NCBI RefSeq assembly: GCF_009731465.1
Contig: NZ_AP021887.1
Span: forward strand, 1,668,001 to 1,732,000
Length of the DNA: 64,000 nucleotides
Origin: Streptococcus sp. 116-D4
Lineage (GTDB): Bacteria > Bacillota > Bacilli > Lactobacillales > Streptococcaceae
Direction of reading: 5' to 3'
This document shows positions 44,678 through 56,474 of the stretch, in pieces. The first letter of the stretch is position 1. Every line of letters begins with the position of its first letter. The notes below the pieces were generated by a model. The model was not told the origin of the DNA. It did no database searches and worked only from the letters and a program-made list of their open reading frames with translations. Both the position numbers and the translations under genes were made by a program.

Positions 44678-47600
44678 TTATTCGCTTGTTTCAACAGTTT
44701 CAACGACTTCTTCCACAGCTTCAACGGCAGTATCCACAACCACTTCTGTTGTTTCTTCATTTCCTTCTTCCTCTACTGGAGGATTAAGGTATTCTTCTTC
44801 GTTGATGGCTTGTGGTTCAAGGTTACGGTAACGTAACATACCTGTACCAGCTGGGATGATCTTACCGATGATAACATTTTCCTTAAGTCCAAGGAGATGG
44901 TCTTTCTTACCACGGATAGCTGCGTCTGTAAGGACACGAGTTGTTTCCTGGAAGGAAGCCGCTGACAAGAAACTATTTGTTTCAAGTGAGGCCTTGGTAA
45001 TTCCCATAAGGACTGGACGACCTGTCGCTGGTACTCCACCTGCAATAAGAACATCCTTGTTAGCATCTGTAAAGTCATTGATATCCATAAGAGTTCCCAT
45101 GAGAAGCTCTGTGTCTCCTGGATCCATGACACGAACCTTACGAATCATTTGACGAACCATTACCTCGATGTGTTTGTCACCGATTTCTACCCCTTGGCTA
45201 CGGTAAACTTTTTGTACTTCACCGAGGAGGTAAGTTTCAACTGACAAGACATCACGTACAGCAAGGAGACGTTTTGGTTGGATTGAACCTTCTGTCAAAG
45301 CTGCACCACGAGAGATTTGGTCCCCAACTTCAACACGCATACGTGCTGTAAATGGTACCACGTATTCGCCTTCTCCAGTTTCACCTTTAACGAAGACTTT
45401 CTTAGTACGAGTTGAAGCATCTTCTTCGATAGCAGTAACTTGTCCTTTGACTTCTGTGATGACCGCTTCCCCTTTAGGATTGCGGGCTTCAAAGATTTCT
45501 TGGACACGAGGAAGACCCTGAGTGATATCGGTATTTGAGGCAACCCCACCCGTGTGGAAGGTACGCATTGTAAGCTGTGTACCAGGTTCCCCGATAGATT
45601 GGGCAGCGATGGTTCCAACTGCTTCACCAACTTCAACCGCATCACCCGTCGCCAAGTTGATACCATAACAGTGACGGCAGACACCATGACGAGTGTTACA
45701 TGTAAATACAGAGCGGATAGTCACTTCTTCCACACCAGCATTGACGATTTCACGCGCCTTGTCTTCTGTGATCAATTCATTTGGACCAATGATAACTGCA
45801 CCAGTTTCTGGATGTTTAACAGTTTTCTTAGTGTAACGACCACTGAGACGCTCTTCAAGAGTCTCGATCATCTCTTTTCCTTCTGCGATAGAGCGGATCA
45901 AGAGTCCACGATCTGTTCCACAGTCGTCCTCACGGATGATAACATCTTGGGCAACGTCAACCAAACGACGAGTCAAGTAACCTGAGTCGGCTGTCTTAAG
46001 GGCCGTATCGGTCATACCTTTACGAGCACCGTGAGTTGAGAAGAACATTTCGAGTACTGACAAACCTTCGCGGAAGTTTGAAAGGATTGGCAATTCCATG
46101 ATACGTCCGTTCGGAGCAGCCATCAGACCACGCATACCGGCAAGCTGTGAGAAGTTTGAGATGTTACCACGGGCTCCAGAGTCCATCATCATAACGATTG
46201 GATTCTTTGGATCTTGGTTGGCAATCAAACGTTTCTCCAATTTTTCACGGGCAGCACGCCATTCAGCCGTAACGGCATTGTAACGCTCGTCGTCTGTGAT
46301 CATACCACGACGGAATTGTTTAGTAATTTGTTCTACACGTTTATGTGATTCTTCGATGATTTCAGCCTTGTCTTCAACGACTGGAATATCGGCAATACCC
46401 ACTGTCAATCCTGCAAGAGTTGAATGGTGGTAACCGAGGTTCTTCATACGGTCAAGTAGGGCAGATGTTTCTGTCGTACGGAAACGTTTGAAGATTTCAG
46501 CGATGATATTTCCAAGGTTTTTCTTCTTGAATGGTGGGTTGATTTCAAGTCCTTCAATAGCTTCCTTGATATTTCCACCTAATGGCAAGAAGTACTTAGC
46601 CGGAACACCTTCTGTCAAGTTAGCGTTTGTTGGCTCTTGCAAGTAAGGTAGTCCTTCTGGCATGATATCGTTGAAGAGGATTTTACCAACAGTTGTAAGC
46701 AAGATTTTGTGTTTTTGCTCTTCTGTCCATGGTTTGTTAAGGCTATCTGTTGCGATACCAACACGTGAGTGGAGGTGAACATAGCCATTGCGGTAAGCCA
46801 TAACAGCTTCGTCACGGTCTTTGAAGACCATTCCTTCACCTTCACGACCAGCTTCTTCCATGGTCAAGTAGTAGTTACCCAAAACCATGTCCTGAGATGG
46901 AGTAACAACTGGTTTACCATCTTTCGGGTTCAAGATGTGCTCAGCAGCCAACATCAAGATACGAGCTTCTGCTTGGGCTTCTTCTGAAAGCGGTACGTGG
47001 ATGGCCATTTGGTCACCGTCAAAGTCGGCATTGTAGGCTTCACAGACAAGCGGGTGCAAGCGAAGGGCTTTACCGTCAATCAAAACAGGTTCAAAGGCTT
47101 GAATACCCAAACGGTGAAGGGTCGGTGCGCGGTTCAAAAGCACTGGGTGTTCTTTGATCACTTCTTCGAGAATATCCCAGATACGCTCATCTCCACGTTC
47201 CACCAAGCGTTTAGCGGCTTTAACGTTTTGCACGATATCACGCGCTACGATTTCACGCATCACAAATGGTTTAAAGAGCTCGATCGCCATTTCACGTGGC
47301 ACACCACATTGGTACATCTTAAGAGTTGGACCAACGGCGATAACGGAACGTCCTGAGAAGTCAACACGTTTACCGAGCAAGTTTTGACGGAAGCGTCCTT
47401 GTTTACCTTTGAGCATGTGGCTCAATGATTTAAGAGGACGGCTACCTGGTCCTGTGATTGGACGACCACGACGACCATTGTCAATCAAAGCGTCAACCGC
47501 TTCTTGAAGCATACGCTTCTCATTTTGAACGATGATACCTGGTGCATTCAACTCAAGCAAACGAGCCAAACGGTTGTTACGGTTGATAACACGACGGTAT

Positions 47601-48373
47601 AGGTCATTCAAGTCAGATGAGGCAAAACGGCCACCATCCAACTGCAACATTGGACGAAGATCTGGTGGAATGACCGGAAGGATGTTAAGAATCATCCATT
47701 CAGGTTTGTTCCCAGACTTGTAAAAGGCATCCAAAACATCCAAACGACGGATAGCTTTGATACGTTTTTGTCCAGTTGCTGTTTTCAACTCTTCTTTGAG
47801 TTCAGCAATTTCTTTTTCAAGATCTACTTGTTTCAAGAGATCTTGGATAGCTTCGGCACCCATTTTAGCAACGAATGATCCGTAGCCATATTCACGCAAG
47901 CGCTCACGGTATTCGCGCTCTGTCATGATTGATTTGTGCTCAAGTGGTGTATCCTTCGGATCAATCACCACATAAGCGGCAAAGTAGATAACTTCCTCAA
48001 GTGCACGAGGACTCATATCAAGGGTCAAGCCCATACGGCTTGGAATCCCCTTGAAATACCAGATATGAGATACAGGAGCTTTCAACTCAATGTGTCCCAT
48101 ACGTTCACGACGAACTTTTGTACGCGTTACTTCAACACCACAACGGTCACAAACAATCCCTCTGTAACGAATGCGTTTGTACTTACCACAAGCACATTCC
48201 CAATCTTTTGTAGGACCAAAGATGACTTCGTCAAATAGTCCTTCACGTTCTGGTTTCAACGTACGGTAATTGATTGTTTCAGGTTTTTTGACTTCTCCAT
48301 AAGACCATGAACGGACTTTGCTTGGAGAAGCTAGTGTGATTTGCATACTTTTAAAACGATTTACGTCAACCAC
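44678..48373 (-). CDS. rpoC: RNA polymerase subunit beta'
   Basis: The 1231-residue beta' subunit carries the active-site motif NADFDGDQM that chelates catalytic Mg2+. It has a first zinc site near residues 60-78 ([20 protein letters not shown]). A second is CGTDRG with [13 protein letters not shown]. The acidic tail [20 protein letters not shown] is typical of streptococci. It follows rpoB by 38 bases and is co-transcribed with it. Confidence 0.97.
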   Translation of the reverse strand: MVDVNRFKSMQITLASPSKVRSWSYGEVKKPETINYRTLKPEREGLFDEVIFGPTKDWECACGKYKRIRYRGIVCDRCGVEVTRTKVRRERMGHIELKAPVSHIWYFKGIPSRMGLTLDMSPRALEEVIYFAAYVVIDPKDTPLEHKSIMTEREYRERLREYGYGSFVAKMGAEAIQDLLKQVDLEKEIAELKEELKTATGQKRIKAIRRLDVLDAFYKSGNKPEWMILNILPVIPPDLRPMLQLDGGRFASSDLNDLYRRVINRNNRLARLLELNAPGIIVQNEKRMLQEAVDALIDNGRRGRPITGPGSRPLKSLSHMLKGKQGRFRQNLLGKRVDFSGRSVIAVGPTLKMYQCGVPREMAIELFKPFVMREIVARDIVQNVKAAKRLVERGDERIWDILEEVIKEHPVLLNRAPTLHRLGIQAFEPVLIDGKALRLHPLVCEAYNADFDGDQMAIHVPLSEEAQAEARILMLAAEHILNPKDGKPVVTPSQDMVLGNYYLTMEEAGREGEGMVFKDRDEAVMAYRNGYVHLHSRVGIATDSLNKPWTEEQKHKILLTTVGKILFNDIMPEGLPYLQEPTNANLTEGVPAKYFLPLGGNIKEAIEGLEINPPFKKKNLGNIIAEIFKRFRTTETSALLDRMKNLGYHHSTLAGLTVGIADIPVVEDKAEIIEESHKRVEQITKQFRRGMITDDERYNAVTAEWRAAREKLEKRLIANQDPKNPIVMMMDSGARGNISNFSQLAGMRGLMAAPNGRIMELPILSNFREGLSVLEMFFSTHGARKGMTDTALKTADSGYLTRRLVDVAQDVIIREDDCGTDRGLLIRSIAEGKEMIETLEERLSGRYTKKTVKHPETGAVIIGPNELITEDKAREIVNAGVEEVTIRSVFTCNTRHGVCRHCYGINLATGDAVEVGEAVGTIAAQSIGEPGTQLTMRTFHTGGVASNTDITQGLPRVQEIFEARNPKGEAVITEVKGQVTAIEEDASTRTKKVFVKGETGEGEYVVPFTARMRVEVGDQISRGAALTEGSIQPKRLLAVRDVLSVETYLLGEVQKVYRSQGVEIGDKHIEVMVRQMIRKVRVMDPGDTELLMGTLMDINDFTDANKDVLIAGGVPATGRPVLMGITKASLETNSFLSAASFQETTRVLTDAAIRGKKDHLLGLKENVIIGKIIPAGTGMLRYRNLEPQAINEEEYLNPPVEEEGNEETTEVVVDTAVEAVEEVVETVETSE

Positions 48374-48411
48374 TATTTCTTCCCTTTCTATTCTAAGTGA
48401 GCTACTTGTTC

Positions 48412-51400
48412 TTATTCAGTAGCTTCTTCTGTTGCTTCTGCTTTTGTTGCTTTTTCAGCTTCTTCAGCTTCAAAAGCAGCTTTTGCTTCTTCAGCAGCTT
48501 TTTTACGTGCTTTTTCAAGGTCATCTACGTGGATGACATCTTCGTCCATTCCTTCATCCATGTCGCGAAGTTCCACTTCTTGGTCATCTTCGTCAAGGAC
48601 ACGCATGTCAAGACCAAGTGATTGCAATTCTTTAACAAGAACTCGGAAGGATTCTGGAACACCTGGTTTTGGAATTGGTTTTCCTTTTGTAATAGCTTCA
48701 TAGGCTTTCAAACGTCCGTTGATATCGTCAGACTTGTAAGTCAAGATTTCTTGAAGGACATTTGATGCACCGTAAGCTTCAAGAGCCCAAACCTCCATCT
48801 CACCGAAACGTTGTCCACCAAACTGAGCTTTACCTCCGAGCGGTTGTTGCGTAACGGTTGAGTATGGTCCGACTGAACGCGCGTGCAATTTATCATCAAC
48901 CATGTGGTGGAGTTTGATCATGTACATGACTCCGACAGAAACACGGTTATCAAATGCTTCACCTGTACGTCCATCGTAAAGGATCGTCTTAGCATCGCTA
49001 TCCATACCTGCTTCTTTGACAGTGTCCCAAAGGTCTTCAGAACTTGCTCCGTCAAAGACTGGTGTTGCGATGTGGATACCAAGAGTACGAGCTGCCATAC
49101 CAAGGTGAAGCTCCATAACTTGACCGATATTCATACGTGATGGCACCCCAAGTGGGTTCAACATGATATCGACTGGAGTTCCATCTGGAAGGTAAGGCAT
49201 GTCTTCTACAGGAACGATACGAGAGACAACCCCTTTGTTTCCGTGACGCCCGGCCATCTTGTCTCCGACCTTGATCTTGCGTTTTTGAGCGATGTAGACG
49301 CGAACCAGCATATTAACACCTGATTGCAATTCATCTCCATTTGCACGTGTAAAGATCTTAACATCACGAACGACACCATCGGCACCGTGGGGTACACGAA
49401 GAGAAGTATCACGCACCTCACGAGATTTGTCTCCGAAGATAGCGTGCAAGAGACGTTCTTCAGCTGAAAGGTCTTTCTCACCCTTAGGTGTTACTTTACC
49501 TACAAGGATATCGCCTTCTTTAACCTCAGCACCGATACGGATAATACCCATTTCGTCAAGGTCTTTAAGAGCGTCTTCCCCAACGTTTGGAATTTCACGA
49601 GTGATTTCTTCAGGCCCAAGCTTTGTATCGCGTGTTTCTGATTCGTATTCTTCAAGGTGGACAGATGTGTAGACATCATCCTTCACCAAGCGTTCGCTCA
49701 TGATAACGGCATCCTCGAAGTTGTAACCTTCCCATGTCATGTAGGCAACGATTGGGTTTTGTCCAAGCGCCATTTCTCCATTTTCCATAGAAGGTCCATC
49801 AGCGATGAAATCGCCTTTTTCAACGACATCGCCAACTTTTACAAGCGTACGTTGGTTGTAAGCAGTACCTGAGTTTGAACGACGGAATTTTTGGATGTGG
49901 TAAACATCAAGGGAACCATCTTCACGGCGAACTTCCACCTTATCAGCATCGGCATAAGTAACCTTACCACCATGTTGTGCAATCACTGCAGCTCCTGAGT
50001 CATGGGCTGCCTGGTATTCCATACCAGTACCAACGTAAGGTGCTTTAGGATTAATCAATGGTACAGCCTGACGTTGCATGTTGGCTCCCATGAGGGCACG
50101 GTTGGAGTCATCGTTTTCCAAGAAAGGAATACATGCTGTCGCAACGGCAACTACCTGTTTTGGTGATACGTCCATGTAGTCAACAACATTAGCTGGATAC
50201 TCTTGGTTGACCCCTTGGTGACGTCCCATGACAACTTTCTCAGCAAATGTTCCATCTTCATTCAGACGAGAATTAGCCTGTGCTACAGTAAATTCATCTT
50301 CTTCATCGGCTGTCAACCAAACGATTTCGTTCGTGACAACACCTGTTTCACGGTCAACCTTACGGTATGGTGTTTGAACAAAACCATATTTGTTCAAGTG
50401 TCCGTAAGATGACAAGTTATTGATCAAACCGATGTTAGGTCCTTCGGGTGTCTCGATTGGACACATACGACCATAGTGAGTGTAGTGCACGTCACGCACT
50501 TCATATCCAGCACGGTCACGAGTCAAACCACCAGGCCCTAAGGCTGACAAACGGCGTTTGTGTGACAACTCAGAAAGCGGGTTGTGTTGGTCCATGAACT
50601 GTGACAACTGTGATGAACCAAAGAATTCCTTAACCGCAGCTGTTACAGGACGGATGTTGATGATTTGTTGTGGTGTCAAGACTTCGTTGTCCTGAACAGA
50701 CATACGTTCACGGACATTACGTTCCATACGAGAAAGTCCAAGACGTACTTGGTTGGCAAGTAATTCACCAACAGCACGGATACGACGGTTTCCAAGATGG
50801 TCGATATCATCCACACGGCCAAGTCCTTCAGCCAAGTTGAGGAAGTAGCTCATTTCAGCAAGGATGTCTGCAGGAGTGACGATACGAACTTTGTCATCTG
50901 GATTGGCATTACCGATAATAGTTACAACACGGTCTGGATCAGTTGGTGCAACAACCTTGAATTTTTGAAGAACAACTGGCTCAGTCACAACCGCTGCATC
51001 ATTTGGAATGTAGACAATCTTGTTCAAATCGCCATCCAAATGACTTTCAATACTTTCAATAACGCTGCGAGTCATAACTGTCCCAGCTTCCACCAAGATT
51101 TCACCTGTTTCAGGGTCTACCAATGGCTCCGCAATGGTTTGGTTGAGCAAACGTGTTTTAACATTGAGTTTTTTATTGATTTTGTAACGACCAACTGCAG
51201 CCAAGTCATAACGACGTGGGTCAAAGAAACGAGCCACTAGCAAGCTACGTGAGCTTTCAGCAGTCTTAGGCTCACCTGGACGAAGGCGTTCATAGATTTC
51301 CTTCAATGCTTCGTCTGTACGAGAGTCCATTGGGTTCTTGTGAATATCTTTTTCAACAGTGTTACGAACAAGATCGCTGTCACCAAAGATATCAAAGATT

Positions 51401-52017
51401 TCATCATCGCCTGAGAAACCAAGCGCACGAACCAAGGTCGTAAATGGAATCTTACGAGTACGGTCGATACGAGTATAGGCGATATCTTTTGAGTCGCTTT
51501 CAAGTTCCAACCAAGCTCCACGGTTAGGAATAACAGTTGAACCGTAGCCCACTTTACCATTTTTGTCTACCTTGTCATTAAAGTAAACACCTGGTGAACG
51601 TACCAACTGTGATACGATAATACGTTCACCACCGTTGATGATGAAAGTACCCATCTCAGTCATGATTGGGAAATCACCAAAGAAAACTTCTTGAGTCTTG
51701 ATTTCGCCAGTTTCTTTGTTAATCAAGCGGAAGGTTACAAAGATAGGTGCTGAATAGCTGGCATCGTGGATACGAGCTTCTTCAAGCGTATATTTTGGTT
51801 CTTTGATTTCATAGCCTACAAACTCCAACTCCATTGTGTCTGTGAAGTTTGAAATTGGCAATACATCTTCAAATACTTCCTTGAGACCATAGTCTAGGAA
51901 ATCTTTGAATGAATCAGTTTGAATTTCAATCAAATTTGGTAAGTCAAGAACTTCTTTGATTCTTGAAAAACTACGACGGGTACGATGTTTCCCGTATTGA
52001 ACGTCATGTCCTGCCAA
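48412..52017 (-). CDS. rpoB: RNA polymerase subunit beta
   Basis: The 1201-residue beta subunit. The rifampicin-binding cluster reads [33 protein letters not shown], shown here in part as [12 protein letters not shown] and [12 protein letters not shown], with no common resistance change. The C-terminal clamp [23 protein letters not shown] is intact. The start codon is TTG (52017) with AAGGAG eight bases upstream; the frame reads [17 protein letters not shown] as in other streptococci. The tail is rich in Glu/Ala. It is first in rpoBC behind a leader of about 250 bases with a terminator-like hairpin. Confidence 0.97.
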   Translation of the reverse strand: MAGHDVQYGKHRTRRSFSRIKEVLDLPNLIEIQTDSFKDFLDYGLKEVFEDVLPISNFTDTMELEFVGYEIKEPKYTLEEARIHDASYSAPIFVTFRLINKETGEIKTQEVFFGDFPIMTEMGTFIINGGERIIVSQLVRSPGVYFNDKVDKNGKVGYGSTVIPNRGAWLELESDSKDIAYTRIDRTRKIPFTTLVRALGFSGDDEIFDIFGDSDLVRNTVEKDIHKNPMDSRTDEALKEIYERLRPGEPKTAESSRSLLVARFFDPRRYDLAAVGRYKINKKLNVKTRLLNQTIAEPLVDPETGEILVEAGTVMTRSVIESIESHLDGDLNKIVYIPNDAAVVTEPVVLQKFKVVAPTDPDRVVTIIGNANPDDKVRIVTPADILAEMSYFLNLAEGLGRVDDIDHLGNRRIRAVGELLANQVRLGLSRMERNVRERMSVQDNEVLTPQQIINIRPVTAAVKEFFGSSQLSQFMDQHNPLSELSHKRRLSALGPGGLTRDRAGYEVRDVHYTHYGRMCPIETPEGPNIGLINNLSSYGHLNKYGFVQTPYRKVDRETGVVTNEIVWLTADEEDEFTVAQANSRLNEDGTFAEKVVMGRHQGVNQEYPANVVDYMDVSPKQVVAVATACIPFLENDDSNRALMGANMQRQAVPLINPKAPYVGTGMEYQAAHDSGAAVIAQHGGKVTYADADKVEVRREDGSLDVYHIQKFRRSNSGTAYNQRTLVKVGDVVEKGDFIADGPSMENGEMALGQNPIVAYMTWEGYNFEDAVIMSERLVKDDVYTSVHLEEYESETRDTKLGPEEITREIPNVGEDALKDLDEMGIIRIGAEVKEGDILVGKVTPKGEKDLSAEERLLHAIFGDKSREVRDTSLRVPHGADGVVRDVKIFTRANGDELQSGVNMLVRVYIAQKRKIKVGDKMAGRHGNKGVVSRIVPVEDMPYLPDGTPVDIMLNPLGVPSRMNIGQVMELHLGMAARTLGIHIATPVFDGASSEDLWDTVKEAGMDSDAKTILYDGRTGEAFDNRVSVGVMYMIKLHHMVDDKLHARSVGPYSTVTQQPLGGKAQFGGQRFGEMEVWALEAYGASNVLQEILTYKSDDINGRLKAYEAITKGKPIPKPGVPESFRVLVKELQSLGLDMRVLDEDDQEVELRDMDEGMDEDVIHVDDLEKARKKAAEEAKAAFEAEEAEKATKAEATEEATE

Positions 52018-52171
52018 GATGATTCTCCTTTAAAATAAAGTTTCAAGCCTAGTCATCTAGGCCTTTGATTATCGTCAAAAGGTTGTAAACCTTCTATCAC
52101 TTTATCCCCTTTAACTAATTTTCAGAATCTTTAAGTCTTTGTTACAAACACTAGAAAACCTGAAAAAAAGC

Positions 52172-52216
52172 ACAAAAAGAGCAGCTAAATCCTACTTTTT
52201 CAGGAGATTTAACTGC
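52172..52216 (-). terminator. Terminator-like hairpin in the rpoBC leader
   Basis: On minus, GCAGTTAAATC (52216-52206)/GATTTAGCTGC (52191-52181), 11 bp with one G-U pair, is followed by TCTTTTTG. It lies between the rpoB promoter and start codon, and no minus-strand gene ends upstream, so it is a candidate attenuator. A separate 7-bp hairpin precedes it (52225-52231 with 52242-52248). Confidence 0.65.
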
Positions 52217-52272
52217 TGTGAGCCTTGTCTGGACAATATTTCAGACAAAACCTACGACAAATGATTACTCAT

Positions 52273-52301
52273 ATTATACCCTATTTGGCTAGACTTTTCA
52301 A
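52273..52301 (-). promoter_or_regulatory. Promoter of rpoBC
   Basis: On minus, TTGAAA (52301-52296), 17-base spacer and consensus TATAAT (52278-52273). The expected start is near 52266, giving a leader of about 250 bases. Confidence 0.75.
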
Positions 52302-52350
52302 GGGGATTGACTAATTTTTTTAAAAATCTTTTCCTATAAAAAAACTGACT

Positions 52351-52377
52351 AAATCGTAGCAAAATCTGTTGCGATTT
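52351..52377. terminator. Hairpin between divergent rpoB and pullulanase promoters
   Basis: An 11-bp stem AAATCGTAGCA/TGTTGCGATTT (two G-U pairs when read on plus) with a 5-base loop is followed on plus by TTCTTTTATTT. It looks like a terminator, but no plus-strand gene ends upstream. Confidence 0.5.
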
Positions 52378-52396
52378 TTCTTTTATTTCAATTTCA

Positions 52397-52434
52397 AGAA
52401 AACGCTTGCATATTGTTTTGCTACATGCTATACT
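52397..52434 (+). promoter_or_regulatory. Pullulanase promoter with a cre-like site
   Basis: TTGCAT (52406-52411), 17-base spacer and TATACT (52429-52434). AGAAAACGCTTGCA (52397-52410) resembles the CcpA operator (TGWAANCGNTNWCA) with two mismatches and overlaps the -35, suggesting repression by CcpA in glucose; binding is inferred. Confidence 0.6.
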
Positions 52435-52469
52435 GATAAAGAAATTCATTTATAGGAGAATGATTGATT

Positions 52470-55400
52470 ATGAAAAAAACACCATCTCACACTGAGAAAA
52501 AAATGGTTTACAGCATCCGTTCCCTCAAAAATGGAACTGGTTCTGTCCTTATTGGAGCAAGTCTTGTCCTGCTTGCCATGGCTACACCAACTGTCTCAGC
52601 CAACGAAAATACTACAAGCGATAAGGGAACTAGTAATGAAACTACTACTGCCCTTGTTCAACCTCTTACAGATCCAGCAGTTCACTCTACCAAGAACGAA
52701 AATGATATTTCTTCGTCTGAAAATGCAAACGTTTCCCTAGAGAAAAAAGAAGAAGAAAAACCTGCAACAGAGACAACCACTCCTGCTGCAAGCCCAGCCG
52801 ATTCAGCACTACAAACTGGACAAGATCGTTCAAGTGAGACAACTACTGCTACGAGTCCAGTAACGACTGAAACTAAAGCAGAAGAGCCAATCGAAGACAA
52901 CCACTTCCGTATCCATGTCAAAAAACTTCCTGAAGAAAACAAGGAAACTCAAGGGCTATGGACTTGGGACGATGTTGAAAAACCATCTGAAAACTGGCCT
53001 AACGGAGCCTTGTCCTTCAAGGATGCCAAAAAAGATGACTATGGCTACTACCTAGATGTCAAATTAAAGGGAGAACAAGCCAAGAAAATTAGCTTCCTCA
53101 TCAATAATACAGCTGGAAAAAATCTAACCGGCGATAAATCGGTCGAAAAACTAGTTCCAAAAATGAACGAGGCTTGGTTAGACCAAGATTACAAGGTTTT
53201 CTCTTACGAGCCACAACCTGCAGGAACTATTCGTGTCAACTACTACCGCACAGATGGCAACTATGACAAGAAGTCTCTCTGGTACTGGGGAGATGTGAAG
53301 GAGCCAAGTAGTGGTGAATGGCCTAATGGAACAGACTTTACTGCCACAGGCAAATATGGTCGCTATATCGATATTCCACTCAAAGATGCAGCTAAAGACC
53401 TTGGATTTTTATTACTAGACAAAAGCAAACAAGGAGACGATGTGAAAATCCGTAAAGAAGATTATAAGTTCACAGATTTAAAAAATCATAGCCAAATCTT
53501 CCTAAAAGATGATGACGAAACCATCTACACCAACCCCTACTATGTCCATGATATCCGTATGACTGGAGCCCAACACGTAGGCACTTCTAGCATTGAAAGT
53601 AGTTTTTCAACACTTGTCGGTGCTAAAAAAGAGGATATCCTCAAGCACTCCAACATCACTAATCACCTAGGAAATAAAGTAGCTATCACCGATGTTGCAA
53701 TCGATGAAGCTGGCAAGAAAGTGACCTACAGTGGAGATTTCTCTGACACAAAACATCCTTATACCGTTAGCTACAACTCTGACCAATTCACTACCAAAAC
53801 AAGCTGGCGTCTGAAAGATGAGACTTACAGTTATGATGGCAAACTTGGAGCTGACCTAAAAGAAGAAGGAAAACAAGTTGATTTAACCCTTTGGTCACCA
53901 AGTGCTGATAAGGTTTCTGTCGTCGTTTACGACAAGAATGACCCTGAAAAAGTGGTTGGAACTGTCGCTCTTGAAAAAGGGGAAAGAGGAACTTGGAAAC
54001 AAACTCTAGATAGCACAAACAAACTAGGCATCACCGATTTCACTGGCTACTATTATCAATACCAAATCGAACGTCAAGGTAAAACTGTTCTTGCACTCGA
54101 TCCTTACGCTAAGTCTCTCGCTGCTTGGAATAGTGACGATGCCAAGATTGACGATGCGCATAAAGTGGCTAAAGCTGCCTTTGTAGATCCAGCTAAACTA
54201 GGACCTCAAGACTTGACTTATGGTAAGATTCGCAACTTCAAATCGCGCGAAGATGCTGTCATCTATGAAGCTCATGTGCGTGACTTCACTTCAGATCCTG
54301 CCATCGCAAAAGATTTGACTAAGCCATTTGGGACTTTTGAAGCCTTCATTGAAAAACTAGACTATCTCAAAGACTTAGGTGTGACCCACATCCAGCTCCT
54401 TCCAGTCTTGTCTTACTACTTTGTCAATGAATTGAAGAACCATGAACGCTTGTCTGACTATGCTTCAAGCAACAGCAACTACAACTGGGGATATGACCCT
54501 CAAAACTACTTCTCATTGACTGGTATGTATTCAAGTGATCCTAAGAATCCAGAAAAACGAATCGCAGAATTCAAAAACCTCATCAACGAAATCCACAAAC
54601 GTGGTATGGGAGCTATCCTGGATGTAGTATATAACCATACAGCTAAAGTCGATATCTTTGAAGATTTAGAACCAAACTACTACCACTTTATGGATGCTGA
54701 TGGTACACCTCGCACTAGTTTTGGTGGTGGACGCTTAGGGACAACCCACCATATGACCAAACGGCTCCTAGTTGACTCTATCAAATATCTAGTTGATACC
54801 TACAAAGTGGATGGATTCCGCTTCGATATGATGGGAGACCATGATGCCGCTTCTATTGAAGAAGCCTACAAAGCTGCACGCGCCCTCAATCCTAATCTCA
54901 TCATGCTGGGTGAAGGTTGGAGAACTTATACCGGTGATGAAAATATGCCTACTAAAGCTGCTGACCAAGATTGGATGAAACATACCGATACTGTCGCAGT
55001 CTTCTCAGACGACATCCGTAACAACCTCAAGTCTGGTTATCCAAACGAAGGTCAACCTGCCTTTATCACAGGCGGCAAGCGTGATATCAACACCATCTTC
55101 AAAAATCTCATTGCTCAACCAACCAACTTTGAAGCTGACAGCCCTGGAGATGTCATCCAATACATCGCAGCCCATGATAACTTGACCCTCTTTGACATTA
55201 TCGCTCAATCTATCAAAAAAGATCCAAGCAAGGCTGAGAACTATGCTGAAATCCATCGTCGCTTACGACTTGGAAACCTCATGATCTTGACAGCTCAAGG
55301 AACTTCGTTTATCCACTCCGGTCAGGAATATGGACGTACCAAACAATTCCTTGATCCAGCCTATAAGACTCCCGTTCCTGAAGATAAGGTACCAAACAAG

Positions 55401-56378
55401 TCTCACTTGTTGCGTGATAAAGACGGCAATCCATTTGTCTATCCTTACTTCATCCACGACTCTTATGACTCTAGCGATGCTGTCAACAAGTTTGACTGGA
55501 GAAAGGCTACGGATGGAAAAGCCTATCCTGAAAATGTCAAGAGCCGTGACTACATGAAAGGTCTGATTGCCCTTCGTCAATCTACAGATGCCTTCCGACT
55601 TAAGAGTCTCCAAGATATCAAAGACCGTGTCCATCTCATCACTGTCCCAGGTCAAAATGGTGTAGAAAAAGAGGATGTAGTGATTGGCTACCAAATCACC
55701 GCTCCAAACGGTGATATCTACGCAGTCTTTGTCAATGCGGACGAAAAAGCTCGTGAATTTAATTTGGGAACTGCCTTTGCCCACCTCAGAAATGCTGAAG
55801 TTTTGGCAGATGAAAACCAAGCAGGGCCAGTCGGAATTGCCAACCCGAAAGGTCTTGAATGGACTGAAAAAGGCTTGAAATTAAACGCCCTTACAGCTAC
55901 TGTTCTTCGAATCGCTCAAGGCGGTGCCATTGTTGCCCCAGCTGTGGAAGAAAAACCAGAATTTGACCTTTCTAGCTTAAAACAAGAACACGGTCAAAAT
56001 AACGGCCAAGACAATACTCCAAACCGAATCGTCAAACCGGAACAGCAAACTCCAGCTCCACAAACTAAACCTGATTCTGCAAAACCAGATGCAAAAGTAG
56101 CTGATGTGGAAAATAAACCTAGCCAAGCTCCAACTGATTCACAAACTACACAAGTTTCACAACCAGTACAAGAAGCACAACCATCATCTGTAAAAGAAGC
56201 GGTTCAAAACGAATCGGTAGAAAACTCTAGCAAAGAAAATACACCTGCACCCCTAGCTAAACAAGCTGAACTTCCAAATACAGGAACCAAAAACGATCAC
56301 AAACTCCTGTTTGCAGGAATTAGTCTTCTTGCCCTTCTAGGTCTCGGCTTCTTGCTAAAAAATAAAAAAGAGAACTAA
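52470..56378 (+). CDS. spuA: Cell-wall anchored pullulanase (SpuA-type)
   Basis: Hydrolyses alpha-1,6 bonds of pullulan and glycogen; pneumococcal SpuA binds host glycogen. From ATG 52470 the protein has about 1302 residues. The YSIRK signal is YSIRSLKNGTGSVLIGASLV, cut near VSANE. A Thr/Glu-rich spacer precedes two CBM41 glycogen-binding modules (about 145-255 and 255-360; WTWDDVEKPSENWPNG and WYWGDVKEPSSGEWPNG). An N-terminal CBM48-like part and a GH13_14 catalytic domain follow. The nucleophile is about Asp786 (VDGFRFDMMGDHD), the acid about Glu815 (LGEGWRTY), and the third acid is in IAAHDNLT. The C-terminus has LPNTGTKNDHK, a helix and KNKKEN. A TTG two codons earlier is closer to AGGAG and could be the start. 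Confidence 0.95.
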   Translation: MKKTPSHTEKKMVYSIRSLKNGTGSVLIGASLVLLAMATPTVSANENTTSDKGTSNETTTALVQPLTDPAVHSTKNENDISSSENANVSLEKKEEEKPATETTTPAASPADSALQTGQDRSSETTTATSPVTTETKAEEPIEDNHFRIHVKKLPEENKETQGLWTWDDVEKPSENWPNGALSFKDAKKDDYGYYLDVKLKGEQAKKISFLINNTAGKNLTGDKSVEKLVPKMNEAWLDQDYKVFSYEPQPAGTIRVNYYRTDGNYDKKSLWYWGDVKEPSSGEWPNGTDFTATGKYGRYIDIPLKDAAKDLGFLLLDKSKQGDDVKIRKEDYKFTDLKNHSQIFLKDDDETIYTNPYYVHDIRMTGAQHVGTSSIESSFSTLVGAKKEDILKHSNITNHLGNKVAITDVAIDEAGKKVTYSGDFSDTKHPYTVSYNSDQFTTKTSWRLKDETYSYDGKLGADLKEEGKQVDLTLWSPSADKVSVVVYDKNDPEKVVGTVALEKGERGTWKQTLDSTNKLGITDFTGYYYQYQIERQGKTVLALDPYAKSLAAWNSDDAKIDDAHKVAKAAFVDPAKLGPQDLTYGKIRNFKSREDAVIYEAHVRDFTSDPAIAKDLTKPFGTFEAFIEKLDYLKDLGVTHIQLLPVLSYYFVNELKNHERLSDYASSNSNYNWGYDPQNYFSLTGMYSSDPKNPEKRIAEFKNLINEIHKRGMGAILDVVYNHTAKVDIFEDLEPNYYHFMDADGTPRTSFGGGRLGTTHHMTKRLLVDSIKYLVDTYKVDGFRFDMMGDHDAASIEEAYKAARALNPNLIMLGEGWRTYTGDENMPTKAADQDWMKHTDTVAVFSDDIRNNLKSGYPNEGQPAFITGGKRDINTIFKNLIAQPTNFEADSPGDVIQYIAAHDNLTLFDIIAQSIKKDPSKAENYAEIHRRLRLGNLMILTAQGTSFIHSGQEYGRTKQFLDPAYKTPVPEDKVPNKSHLLRDKDGNPFVYPYFIHDSYDSSDAVNKFDWRKATDGKAYPENVKSRDYMKGLIALRQSTDAFRLKSLQDIKDRVHLITVPGQNGVEKEDVVIGYQITAPNGDIYAVFVNADEKAREFNLGTAFAHLRNAEVLADENQAGPVGIANPKGLEWTEKGLKLNALTATVLRIAQGGAIVAPAVEEKPEFDLSSLKQEHGQNNGQDNTPNRIVKPEQQTPAPQTKPDSAKPDAKVADVENKPSQAPTDSQTTQVSQPVQEAQPSSVKEAVQNESVENSSKENTPAPLAKQAELPNTGTKNDHKLLFAGISLLALLGLGFLLKNKKEN

Positions 56379-56396
56379 ACTAGCCCTCCTATAGAA

Positions 56397-56434
56397 CAAT
56401 CCCCCAAGCCTTAACGCTCGGGGGATTGATTTTT
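56397..56434 (+). terminator. Intrinsic terminator after the pullulanase gene
   Basis: CAATCCCCC/GGGGGATTG (9 bp) enclosing an inner AGC/GCT is followed by ATTTTTG, about 20 bases past the stop. It may also serve the converging oxidoreductase gene. Confidence 0.85.
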
Positions 56435-56474
56435 GTACAATATTTGTCGTTCTAATAAGCCTGATTAGGATTTT

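Noticed and set aside
52118..52135. CodY-like AATTTTCAGAATCTT in the rpoB leader
   Set aside because: Far downstream of the promoter, single and imperfect in AT-rich sequence.
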